A stretch of 64,000 nt of DNA from Maritalea mobilis. GTDB taxonomy: Bacteria > Pseudomonadota > Alphaproteobacteria > Rhizobiales > Devosiaceae. Made by a program: the position numbers and the translations under genes. The stretch is taken from assembly GCF_004363175.1 (NCBI RefSeq), contig NZ_SNYR01000001.1, forward strand, positions 1,426,001-1,490,000, given 5' to 3'. Below, piece after piece: positions 53,445-62,647 of the stretch; position 1 is the first letter of the stretch, and the number at the start of each line of letters is the position of its first letter. A model generated the notes under the pieces. That model did not search any database and was not told where the DNA came from. It saw only the letters and a list, made by a program, of their open reading frames with translations.

Positions 53445-55283
53445 TTAAACGACCAACTTCTCAAGTTCGTCATGCTCGGCCACATAATGGCCCGGCTTAA
53501 CTTCATCCAAACGTGGCACATAATCCAACTCATTGGCCGCAATTTTTGACGGCATAAAGCGCAATCGCGCCGTTGGATCCATAGGTGAAGGCAATTCACC
53601 CGGCAGCTTAATCCGCTCCCGTGCACGCTCAATTTTAGGGTCCGGAATCGGCACCGCAGAAATAAGCTGTTTTGTGTATGGATGGCGCGGATCTTTATAG
53701 ATCTCGTGCCGATCTGCCAACTCAACAATGCGACCAAGATAAAGCACCATAATCCGGTGAGAAATCTCGCGCACCACAGACAAATCGTGAGAGATGAACA
53801 ACAAGGACAGATCGAAATCTTCCTGCAAATCCATCAACAGCTCAATAATTTGCGCCTGAATGGAAACGTCCAAAGCAGATACTGCTTCATCACACACCAC
53901 CAATTTCGGCTCCATAATCATCGCACGGGCAATGCCCACACGTTGGTTTTGGCCGCCAGAAAGTTCGTGCGGATAGCGGTTGATCATTTGCTGAGGCAAC
54001 CCAACCCGTTCCATCATCTGAGCCACTTTCGCCTTCATGTCTTTGCGCGACATTTCAGGACGGAAAGTTTGCAATGGCTCCATAATGGAATCGGCAATGG
54101 TCATGCGCGGATCCAAGCTCGCCAATGGATCTTGGAAAACAATCTGCAAATCTTTGCGTTTCTTGTTCAACTCTTTCCGGTTCAAACCAGAAAGTGGGCT
54201 GCCCAACCAGCTCACCGCACCCGCGGTAGGTGGGATAAGCTGCAAAACAGCGCGCGCCAAAGTGGATTTACCACAACCACTCTCGCCCACAATGCCCATT
54301 GTTTCGCCGGGACGAAGCGTAAAGCTCACCCCATCCACAGCCTTCAATGGCACCTTTTTGGGCCACAAGCCTTCTTGCACTTTAATGTCGAATTCAACCC
54401 GCACATCATCAACCGTTAGGAAGTTTTGATCGCGGCCTTTTTCGTCATATTCTTTCAGCTTACGGTTTGTTGCCTTATCCGGCTGGTCAATGCGCGGCAT
54501 CGCATCCAACAGCATTTTTGTATATTCATGCTGCGGGTTGTAGAAGATTTCTTCGGCTGTGCCCTCTTCCACATAAACACCGTGCCGCATCACTTGAATG
54601 CGATCACACATGCGCGCCACCACGCCCATATCGTGAGTGATCAACGCAATCGCTGTGTTGTTCTCACGCTTAAGCTCATCCATAAGATCGAGAATTTCGG
54701 CCTGCACCGTCACATCGAGCGCCGTTGTTGGCTCATCGGCAATCAGCAATTCAGGCTCACACAACATCGCCATCGCGATCATCACACGTTGACGCATTCC
54801 GCCTGAAAGCTCGTGCGGATATTGATTGAGACGACGCTTCGCATCAGAGATACGCACGCGCTCCAACCACTCAAGGCTTTTCTTCGCGGCTGCATCGCCA
54901 CGCACACTGGTGTGCAATTCCAACACTTCCGTCATTTGATCCAAAACGGTCATATGCGGTGTAAGGCTGGTCAGTGGGTCTTGGAAAATCATGGTCATGT
55001 GGCGACCACGAATCTTGTTCAATTCACGTACAGACATACCCAAAATTTGGGTATCGTGGAAATTGACTTCACCCGTCGCATGGCCGTTATTGGCCAAAAG
55101 CCCCATGGCGGTCATAAAGGTTTGGCTTTTGCCAGAACCAGATTCCCCCACAATACCAAGACATTCGCCCCGGTTAATGTGAAGATTAACGCCCCGAACC
55201 GCATCAACACGGCCATCAGGGGTCTCAAATGAAACATTGAGGTCTTTCACCTGCAATACTGAGCTGTTTTTCATATCACTCAT
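53445..55283 (-). CDS. oppDF: Fused dual ABC ATPase (OppD-OppF type)
   Basis: A 612-residue protein with two complete nucleotide-binding domains. NBD1 (about residues 8-265): GESGSGKSQ, LSGGMRQRV and LLIADEPTTALD. NBD2 (about 290-550): GESGCGKST, LSGGQNQRV and LVVCDEAVSALD. Each half carries its own oligopeptide-transporter C-terminal tail (the second ends with PMDPTARLRFMPS). It powers the peptide importer formed by the upstream oppB and oppC. Start ATG 55283 overlaps the stop of a short ORF upstream (ATGA). Confidence 0.95.
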   Translation of the reverse strand: MSDMKNSSVLQVKDLNVSFETPDGRVDAVRGVNLHINRGECLGIVGESGSGKSQTFMTAMGLLANNGHATGEVNFHDTQILGMSVRELNKIRGRHMTMIFQDPLTSLTPHMTVLDQMTEVLELHTSVRGDAAAKKSLEWLERVRISDAKRRLNQYPHELSGGMRQRVMIAMAMLCEPELLIADEPTTALDVTVQAEILDLMDELKRENNTAIALITHDMGVVARMCDRIQVMRHGVYVEEGTAEEIFYNPQHEYTKMLLDAMPRIDQPDKATNRKLKEYDEKGRDQNFLTVDDVRVEFDIKVQEGLWPKKVPLKAVDGVSFTLRPGETMGIVGESGCGKSTLARAVLQLIPPTAGAVSWLGSPLSGLNRKELNKKRKDLQIVFQDPLASLDPRMTIADSIMEPLQTFRPEMSRKDMKAKVAQMMERVGLPQQMINRYPHELSGGQNQRVGIARAMIMEPKLVVCDEAVSALDVSIQAQIIELLMDLQEDFDLSLLFISHDLSVVREISHRIMVLYLGRIVELADRHEIYKDPRHPYTKQLISAVPIPDPKIERARERIKLPGELPSPMDPTARLRFMPSKIAANELDYVPRLDEVKPGHYVAEHDELEKLVV

Positions 55284-55390
55284 GCTGTTTCCCCCTTATT
55301 GGCGGTCATTTCATTGTTTTTTTGGTGCTGAGTGTCCGTTGCGCATGTTTCCACGCGCAAAGACACAGCATTCAAATTAATCTTGCTCAT
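55280..55390 (-). CDS. Possible 36-residue ORF between oppC and oppDF
   Basis: ATG 55390 opens MSKINLNAVSLRVETC and runs 36 codons to a TGA that overlaps the oppDF start (ATGA). GGGAGAG lies four bases upstream of its ATG. No similarity to a known family that I can recognise; the sequence is Asn/Thr-rich. It may be a translation-coupling leader for oppDF or a real microprotein. Confidence 0.35.
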   Translation of the reverse strand: MSKINLNAVSLRVETCATDTQHQKNNEMTANKGETA

Positions 55391-55407
55391 TTGACTCTCC
55401 CTCAAAC

Positions 55408-56337
55408 CTAGCGGTCTTTCGGGTCAAACGCGTCGCGCAACCCATCACCGATGAAGAAGAAGCAGAACAAGCCAACAATGAAGAAGGCCAAAGGAAACGC
55501 CAATTGCCAGATCACACCATATTGCATGGTCTTCGCGCCCTCATTAATCAAAGCGCCCCAAGACGTCATCGGCTCTTGAACACCAAGACCAAGGAACGAA
55601 ATAAAGCTTTCTGTCAGAATGAGCTGCGGCACCAACAATGAAGCATAAACAATAACCACACCAAGCAGGTTTGGCACAATGTGACGCATAATGATGGTGA
55701 AGCTGCCAACACCAGAGGCAACCGCCGCTTCGATGAATTCCTTGTTCTTAATAGACAAGGTTTGCCCGCGCACAATACGCGCCATATCCATCCAAGCAAA
55801 CAGCCCGATGCCCACAAACAACATTTGCAATGAGCGGCCAAAAACCACCAACAACAAGATCAACACAAACATGTAAGGCACAGACAAAAGCAGATCGACA
55901 ATCCGCATCAACACATTGTCCAGCGTGCCACCAACATAGCCAGAGATCGCGCCGTAAAGCGTACCCACGATCACAGCAACTGCCGCACCGAGGAAACCAA
56001 CCGTAAGCGAGATTTGAGTGCCTTGCATGGTCCGCGCGAAAATATCACGCCCCAAATCGTCCGTGCCAAAATAGTGGCCTGTTTCGATTGACGGGTAGCC
56101 CATTGTGGCCGCATTGCCCATTACGCCCCAGTCAATTGTTTCATAGTCCCATGGGGAAAACATCGGCCCCACAAACGACAGAAGTGTGATGAAGATCAAC
56201 ACAAACACGCTCACAAGCGCTGCTTTGTTACGCACAAAGCGTGAAATCGCGTCCTGCCAAAGCGAACGCCCCTTAACCGCTTGCTGTTCGACAATATTTT
56301 CAGCGAGCGTTTCCATTTTTGAACTTTTAGCAATCAT
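55408..56337 (-). CDS. oppC: Peptide ABC transporter permease (OppC-like)
   Basis: A 309-residue inner-membrane protein. After a 35-residue cytoplasmic N-terminus with SLWQDAISRFVRNKAALVS it has six helices; the LGTDDLGRDIF motif (here FGTDDLGRDIFARTMQG) and the EAA loop EAAVASGVGSFTIIMRHIVPNL are typical of OppC/DppC. It pairs with OppB, eleven bases downstream of it in the operon. Confidence 0.95.
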   Translation of the reverse strand: MIAKSSKMETLAENIVEQQAVKGRSLWQDAISRFVRNKAALVSVFVLIFITLLSFVGPMFSPWDYETIDWGVMGNAATMGYPSIETGHYFGTDDLGRDIFARTMQGTQISLTVGFLGAAVAVIVGTLYGAISGYVGGTLDNVLMRIVDLLLSVPYMFVLILLLVVFGRSLQMLFVGIGLFAWMDMARIVRGQTLSIKNKEFIEAAVASGVGSFTIIMRHIVPNLLGVVIVYASLLVPQLILTESFISFLGLGVQEPMTSWGALINEGAKTMQYGVIWQLAFPLAFFIVGLFCFFFIGDGLRDAFDPKDR

Positions 56338-56348
56338 GGTTCGCCCTC

Positions 56349-57275
56349 CTATGACAACCGAATGCGTGGATCGATCCAGGCATAGACAATGTCGACAACA
56401 GTGTTAAATGTGATAGTCAGAACACCAATCAAAATGGTGATCCCCATCATCACTGAATAGTCGCGGTTAAATGCAGAGTTCACGAAATACTGCCCCATGC
56501 CGCCGGTGCTGAAATACATATCCACCACCACAGAACCAGTGATCATGCCAACAAAGGCTGGCCCCAAATAGGAGATAACAGGCATCAAAGCGGGCTTAAG
56601 CGCGTGCTTCAAAATCACATTGCGCTCAGACAGGCCCTTGGCCTTCGCTGTGCGAATAAAGTTTGAGTTCAGCACTTCCAACATTGACGACCGCGCCAAG
56701 CGGGCAATGTTTGCCATATAGCTTGTTGAAAGCGCGATAACCGGCATGATGACATATTCAATCTGGCCGCCATTCCAGCCCCCACCGGGTAGCCAACGTA
56801 GCCACAAGGTGAAGATCAAAACCAAGATAGGCGCCATAACAAAGTTTGGCAGCACCTGCGCACCAATTGACACACCCACTGCAGCATAGTCTGCTGTTGT
56901 GTTGTGGCGGATGGCGGCAACAATGCCCAAGCTCAAACCAACAATGATCGCGAAAATGAACGACCAAATCCCGTAAGTCAGCGTAACTGGGAAACCTTGG
57001 CTAATAATGTCATTAACCGATCTATCTCTATATTTAAATGATGGACCAAAATCGAAATTGGTCACAACATTCCAAATATAGTTCCAAATCTGAACTGCTA
57101 GAGGATCATTCAAGCCGTAACGTGCTTCAATATTTTTCAGCACTTCAGGCGGCAAAGCCCGCTCTGTTGTGAACGGCCCACCAGGTGCCGCATACATCAG
57201 CAAGAATGAAGCGATAATCAAAATCAACAATGTGGGCACAGCATACGCCACACGTCGAACAATAAAACTGAACAT
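56349..57275 (-). CDS. oppB: Peptide ABC transporter permease (OppB-like)
   Basis: A 308-residue permease that opens MFSFIVRRVAYAVPTLLIL, the standard OppB start. EAA loop: IRTAKAKGLSERNVILKHALKP. A longer frame open to TTG 57413 would add 46 hydrophilic residues and is unlikely. It is separated from oppA by 184 bases containing a strong hairpin, and is eleven bases from oppC. A diverged copy lies at 51084. Confidence 0.93.
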   Translation of the reverse strand: MFSFIVRRVAYAVPTLLILIIASFLLMYAAPGGPFTTERALPPEVLKNIEARYGLNDPLAVQIWNYIWNVVTNFDFGPSFKYRDRSVNDIISQGFPVTLTYGIWSFIFAIIVGLSLGIVAAIRHNTTADYAAVGVSIGAQVLPNFVMAPILVLIFTLWLRWLPGGGWNGGQIEYVIMPVIALSTSYMANIARLARSSMLEVLNSNFIRTAKAKGLSERNVILKHALKPALMPVISYLGPAFVGMITGSVVVDMYFSTGGMGQYFVNSAFNRDYSVMMGITILIGVLTITFNTVVDIVYAWIDPRIRLS

Positions 57276-57418
57276 TTTTGTAAAACCCTGCTTCCCTAAA
57301 TGTGGGTTCTTTTTCTGCGGCAAAGCCCCCTTCGGCGTTGCGGCAAGAACCTTCACATCCTCTTCTTTAGTTTTCTTTGTGCTGCATAACCCCCGATATA
57401 CAGCGAAAACCAAAGAGA

Positions 57419-57450
57419 CATCGCGCGAAACCTGATGGCTTCGCGCGATG
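57419..57450 (-). repeat. Intercistronic hairpin between oppA and oppB
   Basis: CATCGCGCGAA (57419-57429) and TTCGCGCGATG (57440-57450), eleven perfect pairs, ten-base loop. There is no real T-run, so it more likely protects the 3' end of the oppA mRNA than ends transcription. Confidence 0.6.
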
Positions 57451-57459
57451 CTTAAATTG

Positions 57460-59091
57460 TTATTCAGCTACCTTATAAAGGTCACGGCTGTACCAATTTT
57501 GCTCAACGTTCTCAACAGGCCAACCTTTGAGGTTTTCCTTGAGCATCAAGTTACCAGTGTAGTGGTAAATTGGGATGATTGGCATTTCGTCAGCAATGAT
57601 TTCTTCAACGCGTGTGTAGTTTGCACTTGCGTCGCTAGAAGTCTTCGCATCAACCATCAACTGGTCAACTTCAGCATTTGAGTACTTGCCATCGTTGTAG
57701 CCAGAAGGTGTGGTTACGAGATCCAAGAATGTTGAAGCTTCGTTGTAGTCACCGCACCATGCGCCACGTGCCAATTCAAAGTCTTGGTTACCACGTGTTT
57801 CAAGGAATGTTTTCCACTCCATGTTAGCAAGTGTAGCTTCAACGCCCAACTTCTGCTTCCACATTTGAGACATCGCAACAGCGATTTTCTTGTGTGCTTC
57901 AGAAGTGTTGTAAAGCATATCGAACTTCAATGGGTTGTCTGCGCCGTAACCAGCTTCAGCCATCAGTTCTTTCGCTTTCGCGTCACGCTCTTCCTGTGTC
58001 ATTTGACCAAATGCTACATCAGGAACTTCAAAGCCTGCTGTTGCGCCTGGTGTAAATGTGTAAGCTTGGTACTGACCAGCTTGCAGGATGTTGTCAGTGA
58101 TCACTTTACGATCAACTGCATAAGACAACGCTTGACGAACACGCTGATCTTTAAAGGCTTCTGGGCCTTTATCAGACATGTTGAAGGTGTAGTAGTAAGA
58201 GCAAAGACGTGGGAACACAGTTGCTTCATTTGGCAACTCTTTGCTCAACGCAGGGTACTGACCAGAAGGAATTTCTGTACGGTCAAGTTCGCCAGCGCGG
58301 TAACGTGTCAAAGCAACGTTTTCGTCATTGATCACCAATGTCACAACCTTATCCAAGATTGTTTTGTCATTGTTCCAATACATTTCGTTGCGTTCACGTG
58401 TTGTACGCTCGTTCAACACCCACTCAGTCAACTTGTATGCGCCGTTAGAAACCATGTTCTCTGGGCGTGTCCACTGGTCACCATGCTCATCGATGGTTGC
58501 TTTGTGAACTGGGAAAGTTGTTGCGTGTGTGGTCATCGCTGCGAAATATGGCAACGCTGAAGTCAAGGTCACTTTAAATGTGTGATCATCAACAGCTTCA
58601 ACACCCAACTCAGATGGGTCTTTGTCGCCTGCGATAATTTCAGCAGCATTTTCAATAGACATCAACTCAACGAACCAAGAATATGGTGACGCAGTTGCAG
58701 GGTCTGCTGCGCGCTGCCAAGCGTAAACGAAGTCACCAGCAGTTACTGGATCGCCGTTTGACCATTTTGCATCGTCGCGCAACTTAAATGTGTAAACAGT
58801 GTTGTCGTCGTTTGCTTCCCAGCTTTCAGCAACACCTGGGATCAGGTTGCCTTTAGCGTCCTGGTTCAACAAGCCTTCAAACAAGTCACGAAGAATATCT
58901 GAACCAGATACGTCTTCGTTCAATTGTGGGTCAAGTGTTGGGATACCATCGAGCAAACGATAAGTGAATGTTTGATCCTCTGCCAGCTTTTCGCCAGTCT
59001 CTGGATGCATTTTGTCCGCATAGGCGCCAGATGTCAGCGCAGCAACGATTGCTGTGGCAGACGCCAGTTTGAACATTGTGGTAAACTTCAT
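57460..59091 (-). CDS. oppA: Peptide ABC transporter substrate-binding protein (OppA-like)
   Basis: A periplasmic binding protein of 543 residues (SBP_bac_5 family). Signal peptide MKFTTMFKLASATAIVAAL, cut after AYA. FTYRLLDGIPTLDPQLNEDVSGSD, WSNGDPVTAGDFVYAWQRAADP and RQALSYAVDRKVI are the family's classic segments, close to the E. coli OppA/MppA type. It captures oligopeptides for OppBCDF. Codon usage looks more uniform than in its neighbours, consistent with high expression. It is the first gene of the opp operon. Confidence 0.95.
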   Translation of the reverse strand: MKFTTMFKLASATAIVAALTSGAYADKMHPETGEKLAEDQTFTYRLLDGIPTLDPQLNEDVSGSDILRDLFEGLLNQDAKGNLIPGVAESWEANDDNTVYTFKLRDDAKWSNGDPVTAGDFVYAWQRAADPATASPYSWFVELMSIENAAEIIAGDKDPSELGVEAVDDHTFKVTLTSALPYFAAMTTHATTFPVHKATIDEHGDQWTRPENMVSNGAYKLTEWVLNERTTRERNEMYWNNDKTILDKVVTLVINDENVALTRYRAGELDRTEIPSGQYPALSKELPNEATVFPRLCSYYYTFNMSDKGPEAFKDQRVRQALSYAVDRKVITDNILQAGQYQAYTFTPGATAGFEVPDVAFGQMTQEERDAKAKELMAEAGYGADNPLKFDMLYNTSEAHKKIAVAMSQMWKQKLGVEATLANMEWKTFLETRGNQDFELARGAWCGDYNEASTFLDLVTTPSGYNDGKYSNAEVDQLMVDAKTSSDASANYTRVEEIIADEMPIIPIYHYTGNLMLKENLKGWPVENVEQNWYSRDLYKVAE

Positions 59092-59158
59092 AAAACTACT
59101 CTCCCTAGTAGACGTTTCCCTGTCGGTCTCGCTTTATTTAGCCGCCGACTTAAATAAA

Positions 59159-59179
59159 ACAGTTACAAATTGCAACTGT
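59159..59179. promoter_or_regulatory. Imperfect 21-bp dyad upstream of oppA
   Basis: ACAGTTACAAATTGCAACTGT has outer arms ACAGTT/AACTGT and one internal mismatch pair. It is 68 bases upstream of oppA and is a candidate operator for the opp operon. Confidence 0.35.
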
Positions 59180-59320
59180 CAGACAATCACCATAACACTC
59201 TCTTAAACCTTTTGGCAAGCGTAGAATCGAGCCCGTTTCGAAAAAATTGAGGGAAAAACCCCTATTTTCTCTGTTCAATTCAACTTTATTCCAATTGGTA
59301 ATATAGCCATGCGATACGAT

Positions 59321-59343
59321 GAATTGGGATTTCACCCCAATTC
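59321..59343. repeat. 8-bp hairpin downstream of fadI
   Basis: GAATTGGG and CCCAATTC pair perfectly around ATTTCAC, 18 bases after the fadI stop. There is no T-run on the minus strand, so its role as a terminator is uncertain. Confidence 0.4.
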
Positions 59344-59360
59344 TCAATAAAAATAAACCC

Positions 59361-60644
59361 TTAATTTCGCTCAACAATAGCGGCAACACCCTGTCCGCCC
59401 GCTGTACAAACAGAAATTAAGGCCCGATTTTTCTTTTCACGTTCAAGCAAATTGACCGTCGCCCCAAGGATTCGGGCGCCTGTCGCCGCAAATGGGTGAC
59501 CATATGCCACGCTCGACCCGGTGAGATTAACCTTGTTCAGATCAATTTTCCCCAGCGGTTTATCCCGACCCAAAACCTGTTTGTTGTAGGCTTTATCTGC
59601 AAAAGCCTTCACGGTGCACAAAAGCACTGCCGCAAAAGCTTCGTGAATTTCAAACAGATCAATATCGGCAAAGCTCAACTCTTCGCGTGCCAACATGTTG
59701 GAAACAGCAATGGTCGGCGCCATAAGCAGCCCATCACCATGGGCAAAATCATTGGCGCTCACTGCGCCTGTGCGCAAATAGCCCAAAATCGGCAAGCCGC
59801 GTTCCTTCGCCCACTCTTCACTTGCCAACAACACCGAAGCCGCACCGTCGGTCAAAGGCGTAGAGTTGGCGGCTGTCAACGTGCCGTGACCAGACTTCCG
59901 ATCAAAGCTCGGTTTCAAGCTGGCCATCTTTTCCATTGTGCTGTCCGCACGCACATTATTATCGCGCACAATGCCTGCATGCGGCACAATCAAATCATCA
60001 TGAAAGCCATCTTCATAGGCTTGGGCCGCTTTTTTGTGCGAACCAAGCGCCCATTCATCCTGCTCTTCGCGGGTCAGCTCCCACTCGCGCGCCATCAACT
60101 CGCAATGCTGCCCCATGGAAAGGCCTGTGCGCGGCTCCGCAGTAGACGGCGCGTTTGGCATCACTTCGCCAAAGCTAAAGCCTTTAAACACACCAAGCTT
60201 TTGCCCAATGGTTTTTGTGCGACTTAAATTGATCATGCGCTTGGAGAATTTCGGCCCAAATACGATCGGGCTGTCGCTCACGCTGTCCGCACCACAAGCA
60301 ATGCCGCTTTCAATCTCACCACTGGCGATTTTACCCGCGATCAGCAACGCAGCCTGCAATGATGTGCCACATGCAATTTGCACGGTCGTACCCGGCGTTG
60401 AAGGCGCCAAACCCGCATTCAGCGCTGCCTCGCGCGCAATGTTAAAATCGCGACTGTGATTAAGCACAACGCCGCCCATCACCTCATCAATATGAGTGTC
60501 TTTAAGCTTATACTTGTCCACCAGCCCTTTAAGGGCACCTGTCATCATCGACAAGTTGGTTTCATCACGGTAGCCCGTATGCGCCCGGCAAAAAGGAATA
60601 CGGGCACTGCCAACAATTGCGACACGCTTAAGTGTTTTTGTCAT
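59361..60644 (-). CDS. fadI: Acetyl-CoA C-acyltransferase (beta-oxidation thiolase)
   Basis: The last step of the fatty-acid beta-oxidation cycle: cleaves 3-ketoacyl-CoA with CoA. 427 residues, the FadI length. The nucleophilic Cys92 lies in TVQIACGTSLQAALL; the catalytic His is in EIHEAFAA and GHPFAATGARI; the second Cys is in SVCTAGGQG. It is the last gene of the fadE-fadJ-fadI operon, 17 bases after fadJ. Confidence 0.95.
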   Translation of the reverse strand: MTKTLKRVAIVGSARIPFCRAHTGYRDETNLSMMTGALKGLVDKYKLKDTHIDEVMGGVVLNHSRDFNIAREAALNAGLAPSTPGTTVQIACGTSLQAALLIAGKIASGEIESGIACGADSVSDSPIVFGPKFSKRMINLSRTKTIGQKLGVFKGFSFGEVMPNAPSTAEPRTGLSMGQHCELMAREWELTREEQDEWALGSHKKAAQAYEDGFHDDLIVPHAGIVRDNNVRADSTMEKMASLKPSFDRKSGHGTLTAANSTPLTDGAASVLLASEEWAKERGLPILGYLRTGAVSANDFAHGDGLLMAPTIAVSNMLAREELSFADIDLFEIHEAFAAVLLCTVKAFADKAYNKQVLGRDKPLGKIDLNKVNLTGSSVAYGHPFAATGARILGATVNLLEREKKNRALISVCTAGGQGVAAIVERN

Positions 60645-60661
60645 AATCCCAAATCCCTATC

Positions 60662-62644
60662 TTATGCTTTGCCATCGCGGCGCGCTTTAAGCGGCCCGCC
60701 GAGGAACGGTGCAAATCCAGTGCCGAAGATCACGCCGATATCCGCCATGTCGGCATCGGCCACAATCCCTTCTTTCACGCACACTTCACACTCATCCACC
60801 AAAGGCTGAACCAAGTCGCGGCCCAAGCCTTCCAGATTGGCGTGTGGGGCGGCATCACCTTTTTGCGCTTTGCCATCTTCCCATTTGTAAAAGCCTTGGC
60901 CAGTTTTACGACCCAAATGACCTTTGGCGACAAGATCAGCAAATTTGCCGCCCTCTTTCACCTCTTGACCAAGCTCTTCCGCAACGGCTTTACCCACGTC
61001 AAGGCCAACAACATCCATCAATTCAATGGGACCCATTGGCATGCCAAACGCCACAGCAGCCTTATCGATCTGCTCGGCATTTTCGCCATTCTCAACCCGC
61101 ATCACGGCTTGCAGCATATAAGGCATCAACACGCGGTTGACCAAAAAGCCTTTTTCACTTTTCACAACCACAGGGCTTTTTGAGATAGCCGTGCAAAAGC
61201 TCGCGCCCATGCGCACCTGCGCATCTGAGTTTTTCGCCTGCTTGATCACCTCAACCAGCGGCAATTGCGCCACCGGATTGAAGAAGTGCAAGCCGATCAA
61301 GCGCTTTGGTTGTTTCAATGCAGATGCAATGTCTTCTAACGGTATAGAAGATGTGTTGGTCGCCATGATGGCGTCTTTTTTCATCTTCGGCTCAAGCTCT
61401 GCAAACAGCTTCTGCTTGATCTCCAAATTCTCAACAATAGCTTCAATCACCACATCAGCACGGGCCACGCCCTTACCCTCAGGGTCCGCCACCAGGCGAG
61501 AAACCGCAGCGTCCACCGCTTGCGATTTTTTCAAACGTTTTTGGAATAGTTTTTTCGCGCGCTTCAATGCTGGCGTAATGCGCTCCATATCCAAATCTTG
61601 CAGGGTAACTTCCATGCCGCGCAAGGCACACCATGCTGCAATATCGCCACCCATCACACCAGCGCCGACAACATGCACCCGGCGGAAAGTTGGCTTTTCA
61701 CCCTTAACGCCTTGCGCCTTCAATCCTTCTGACAAGAAGAAAACGCGCCGCAAATTCTCAGCAGTGTCGCTGGCCATCAGTTCTGGAAAATGTTCAATCT
61801 CCGCCTTGATAAAGGCCTTCGGGTCATCCCCATATTTTTCATAGAGATCGATCAATTTGTGCGGTGCAGGATAATGCTTTGGGTTAGCTTTCTTTTTGGT
61901 CTGCTCCCGCATTTTATTGGCGGTGTAACCCCGCAACGGCCCCATAGCCATCACACGTTTGGTAAATGAAGCAGGCTTTGCACGCTGACGCTGCATGACA
62001 GCCTTACGACCCGCCCAACGCAACTGGTCGCGATGGGTCACCAGCTTATCAACAAGGCCCAAGCCTTTGGCTTGGCTGGCGCGATAAAATTTACCTGTCA
62101 GCATCGCCGTCATCGCCGCGATTGGACCAGCCTGCCGGATTGAGCGGCCGGTGCCGCCAAACCCTGGAAAGATGCCCAGCTTCACTTCAGGGAACCCAAG
62201 CTTGGTCCCATCATCATTGACGGCAATGCGATAGTGACACGCCAAAGCAAGCTCTAAACCACCACCAAGGCAGAACCCGTGAATCCCGGCCACAACCGGA
62301 ATAGAGAGACTTTCAATCTTGTTGAAAATCGCGTGGGTGCGCTCCAGCGCTGCAGGCAGAATTGATGGATCACTCATCTCATCAAATTCGCGCACATCTG
62401 CGCCGGCGATAAAGCCATTATCTTTGGCAGACAGCAACACCACACCCGCCAGTTCACCAGATGCGGCCAAGTCTTCAAACCGCAGCACCAGCTTTTCAAG
62501 CTCTTCAATGCAATCACGGCCCAAAACATTCACGGGTGATTTTGGCGTATCGATGGTGAGCCAGCCAATCTGCTCCACATCAATCTCAAAGTGCCAATAT
62601 TTCAATGTTGGCATTTTCGGTTGTGCCACTGTGTTCGCTCCCAT
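60662..62644 (-). CDS. fadJ: Fatty-acid oxidation complex alpha subunit (enoyl-CoA hydratase / 3-hydroxyacyl-CoA dehydrogenase)
   Basis: A bifunctional 660-residue enzyme. The N-terminal crotonase domain (1-300) has SAKDNGFIAGADVREF and IHGFCLGGGLELALACHYRIA; the dehydrogenase domain (315-650) has VVGAGVMGGDIAAW for NAD, ATNTSSIPLEDIA and IGLHFFNPVAQLPLVEVI with the catalytic histidine. It performs the two middle steps of beta-oxidation. ATG 62644 has a weak ribosome site; GTG 62629, with GGGAG upstream, is an alternative start. It lies between fadE and fadI. Confidence 0.95.
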   Translation of the reverse strand: MGANTVAQPKMPTLKYWHFEIDVEQIGWLTIDTPKSPVNVLGRDCIEELEKLVLRFEDLAASGELAGVVLLSAKDNGFIAGADVREFDEMSDPSILPAALERTHAIFNKIESLSIPVVAGIHGFCLGGGLELALACHYRIAVNDDGTKLGFPEVKLGIFPGFGGTGRSIRQAGPIAAMTAMLTGKFYRASQAKGLGLVDKLVTHRDQLRWAGRKAVMQRQRAKPASFTKRVMAMGPLRGYTANKMREQTKKKANPKHYPAPHKLIDLYEKYGDDPKAFIKAEIEHFPELMASDTAENLRRVFFLSEGLKAQGVKGEKPTFRRVHVVGAGVMGGDIAAWCALRGMEVTLQDLDMERITPALKRAKKLFQKRLKKSQAVDAAVSRLVADPEGKGVARADVVIEAIVENLEIKQKLFAELEPKMKKDAIMATNTSSIPLEDIASALKQPKRLIGLHFFNPVAQLPLVEVIKQAKNSDAQVRMGASFCTAISKSPVVVKSEKGFLVNRVLMPYMLQAVMRVENGENAEQIDKAAVAFGMPMGPIELMDVVGLDVGKAVAEELGQEVKEGGKFADLVAKGHLGRKTGQGFYKWEDGKAQKGDAAPHANLEGLGRDLVQPLVDECEVCVKEGIVADADMADIGVIFGTGFAPFLGGPLKARRDGKA

Positions 62645-62647
62645 TTA

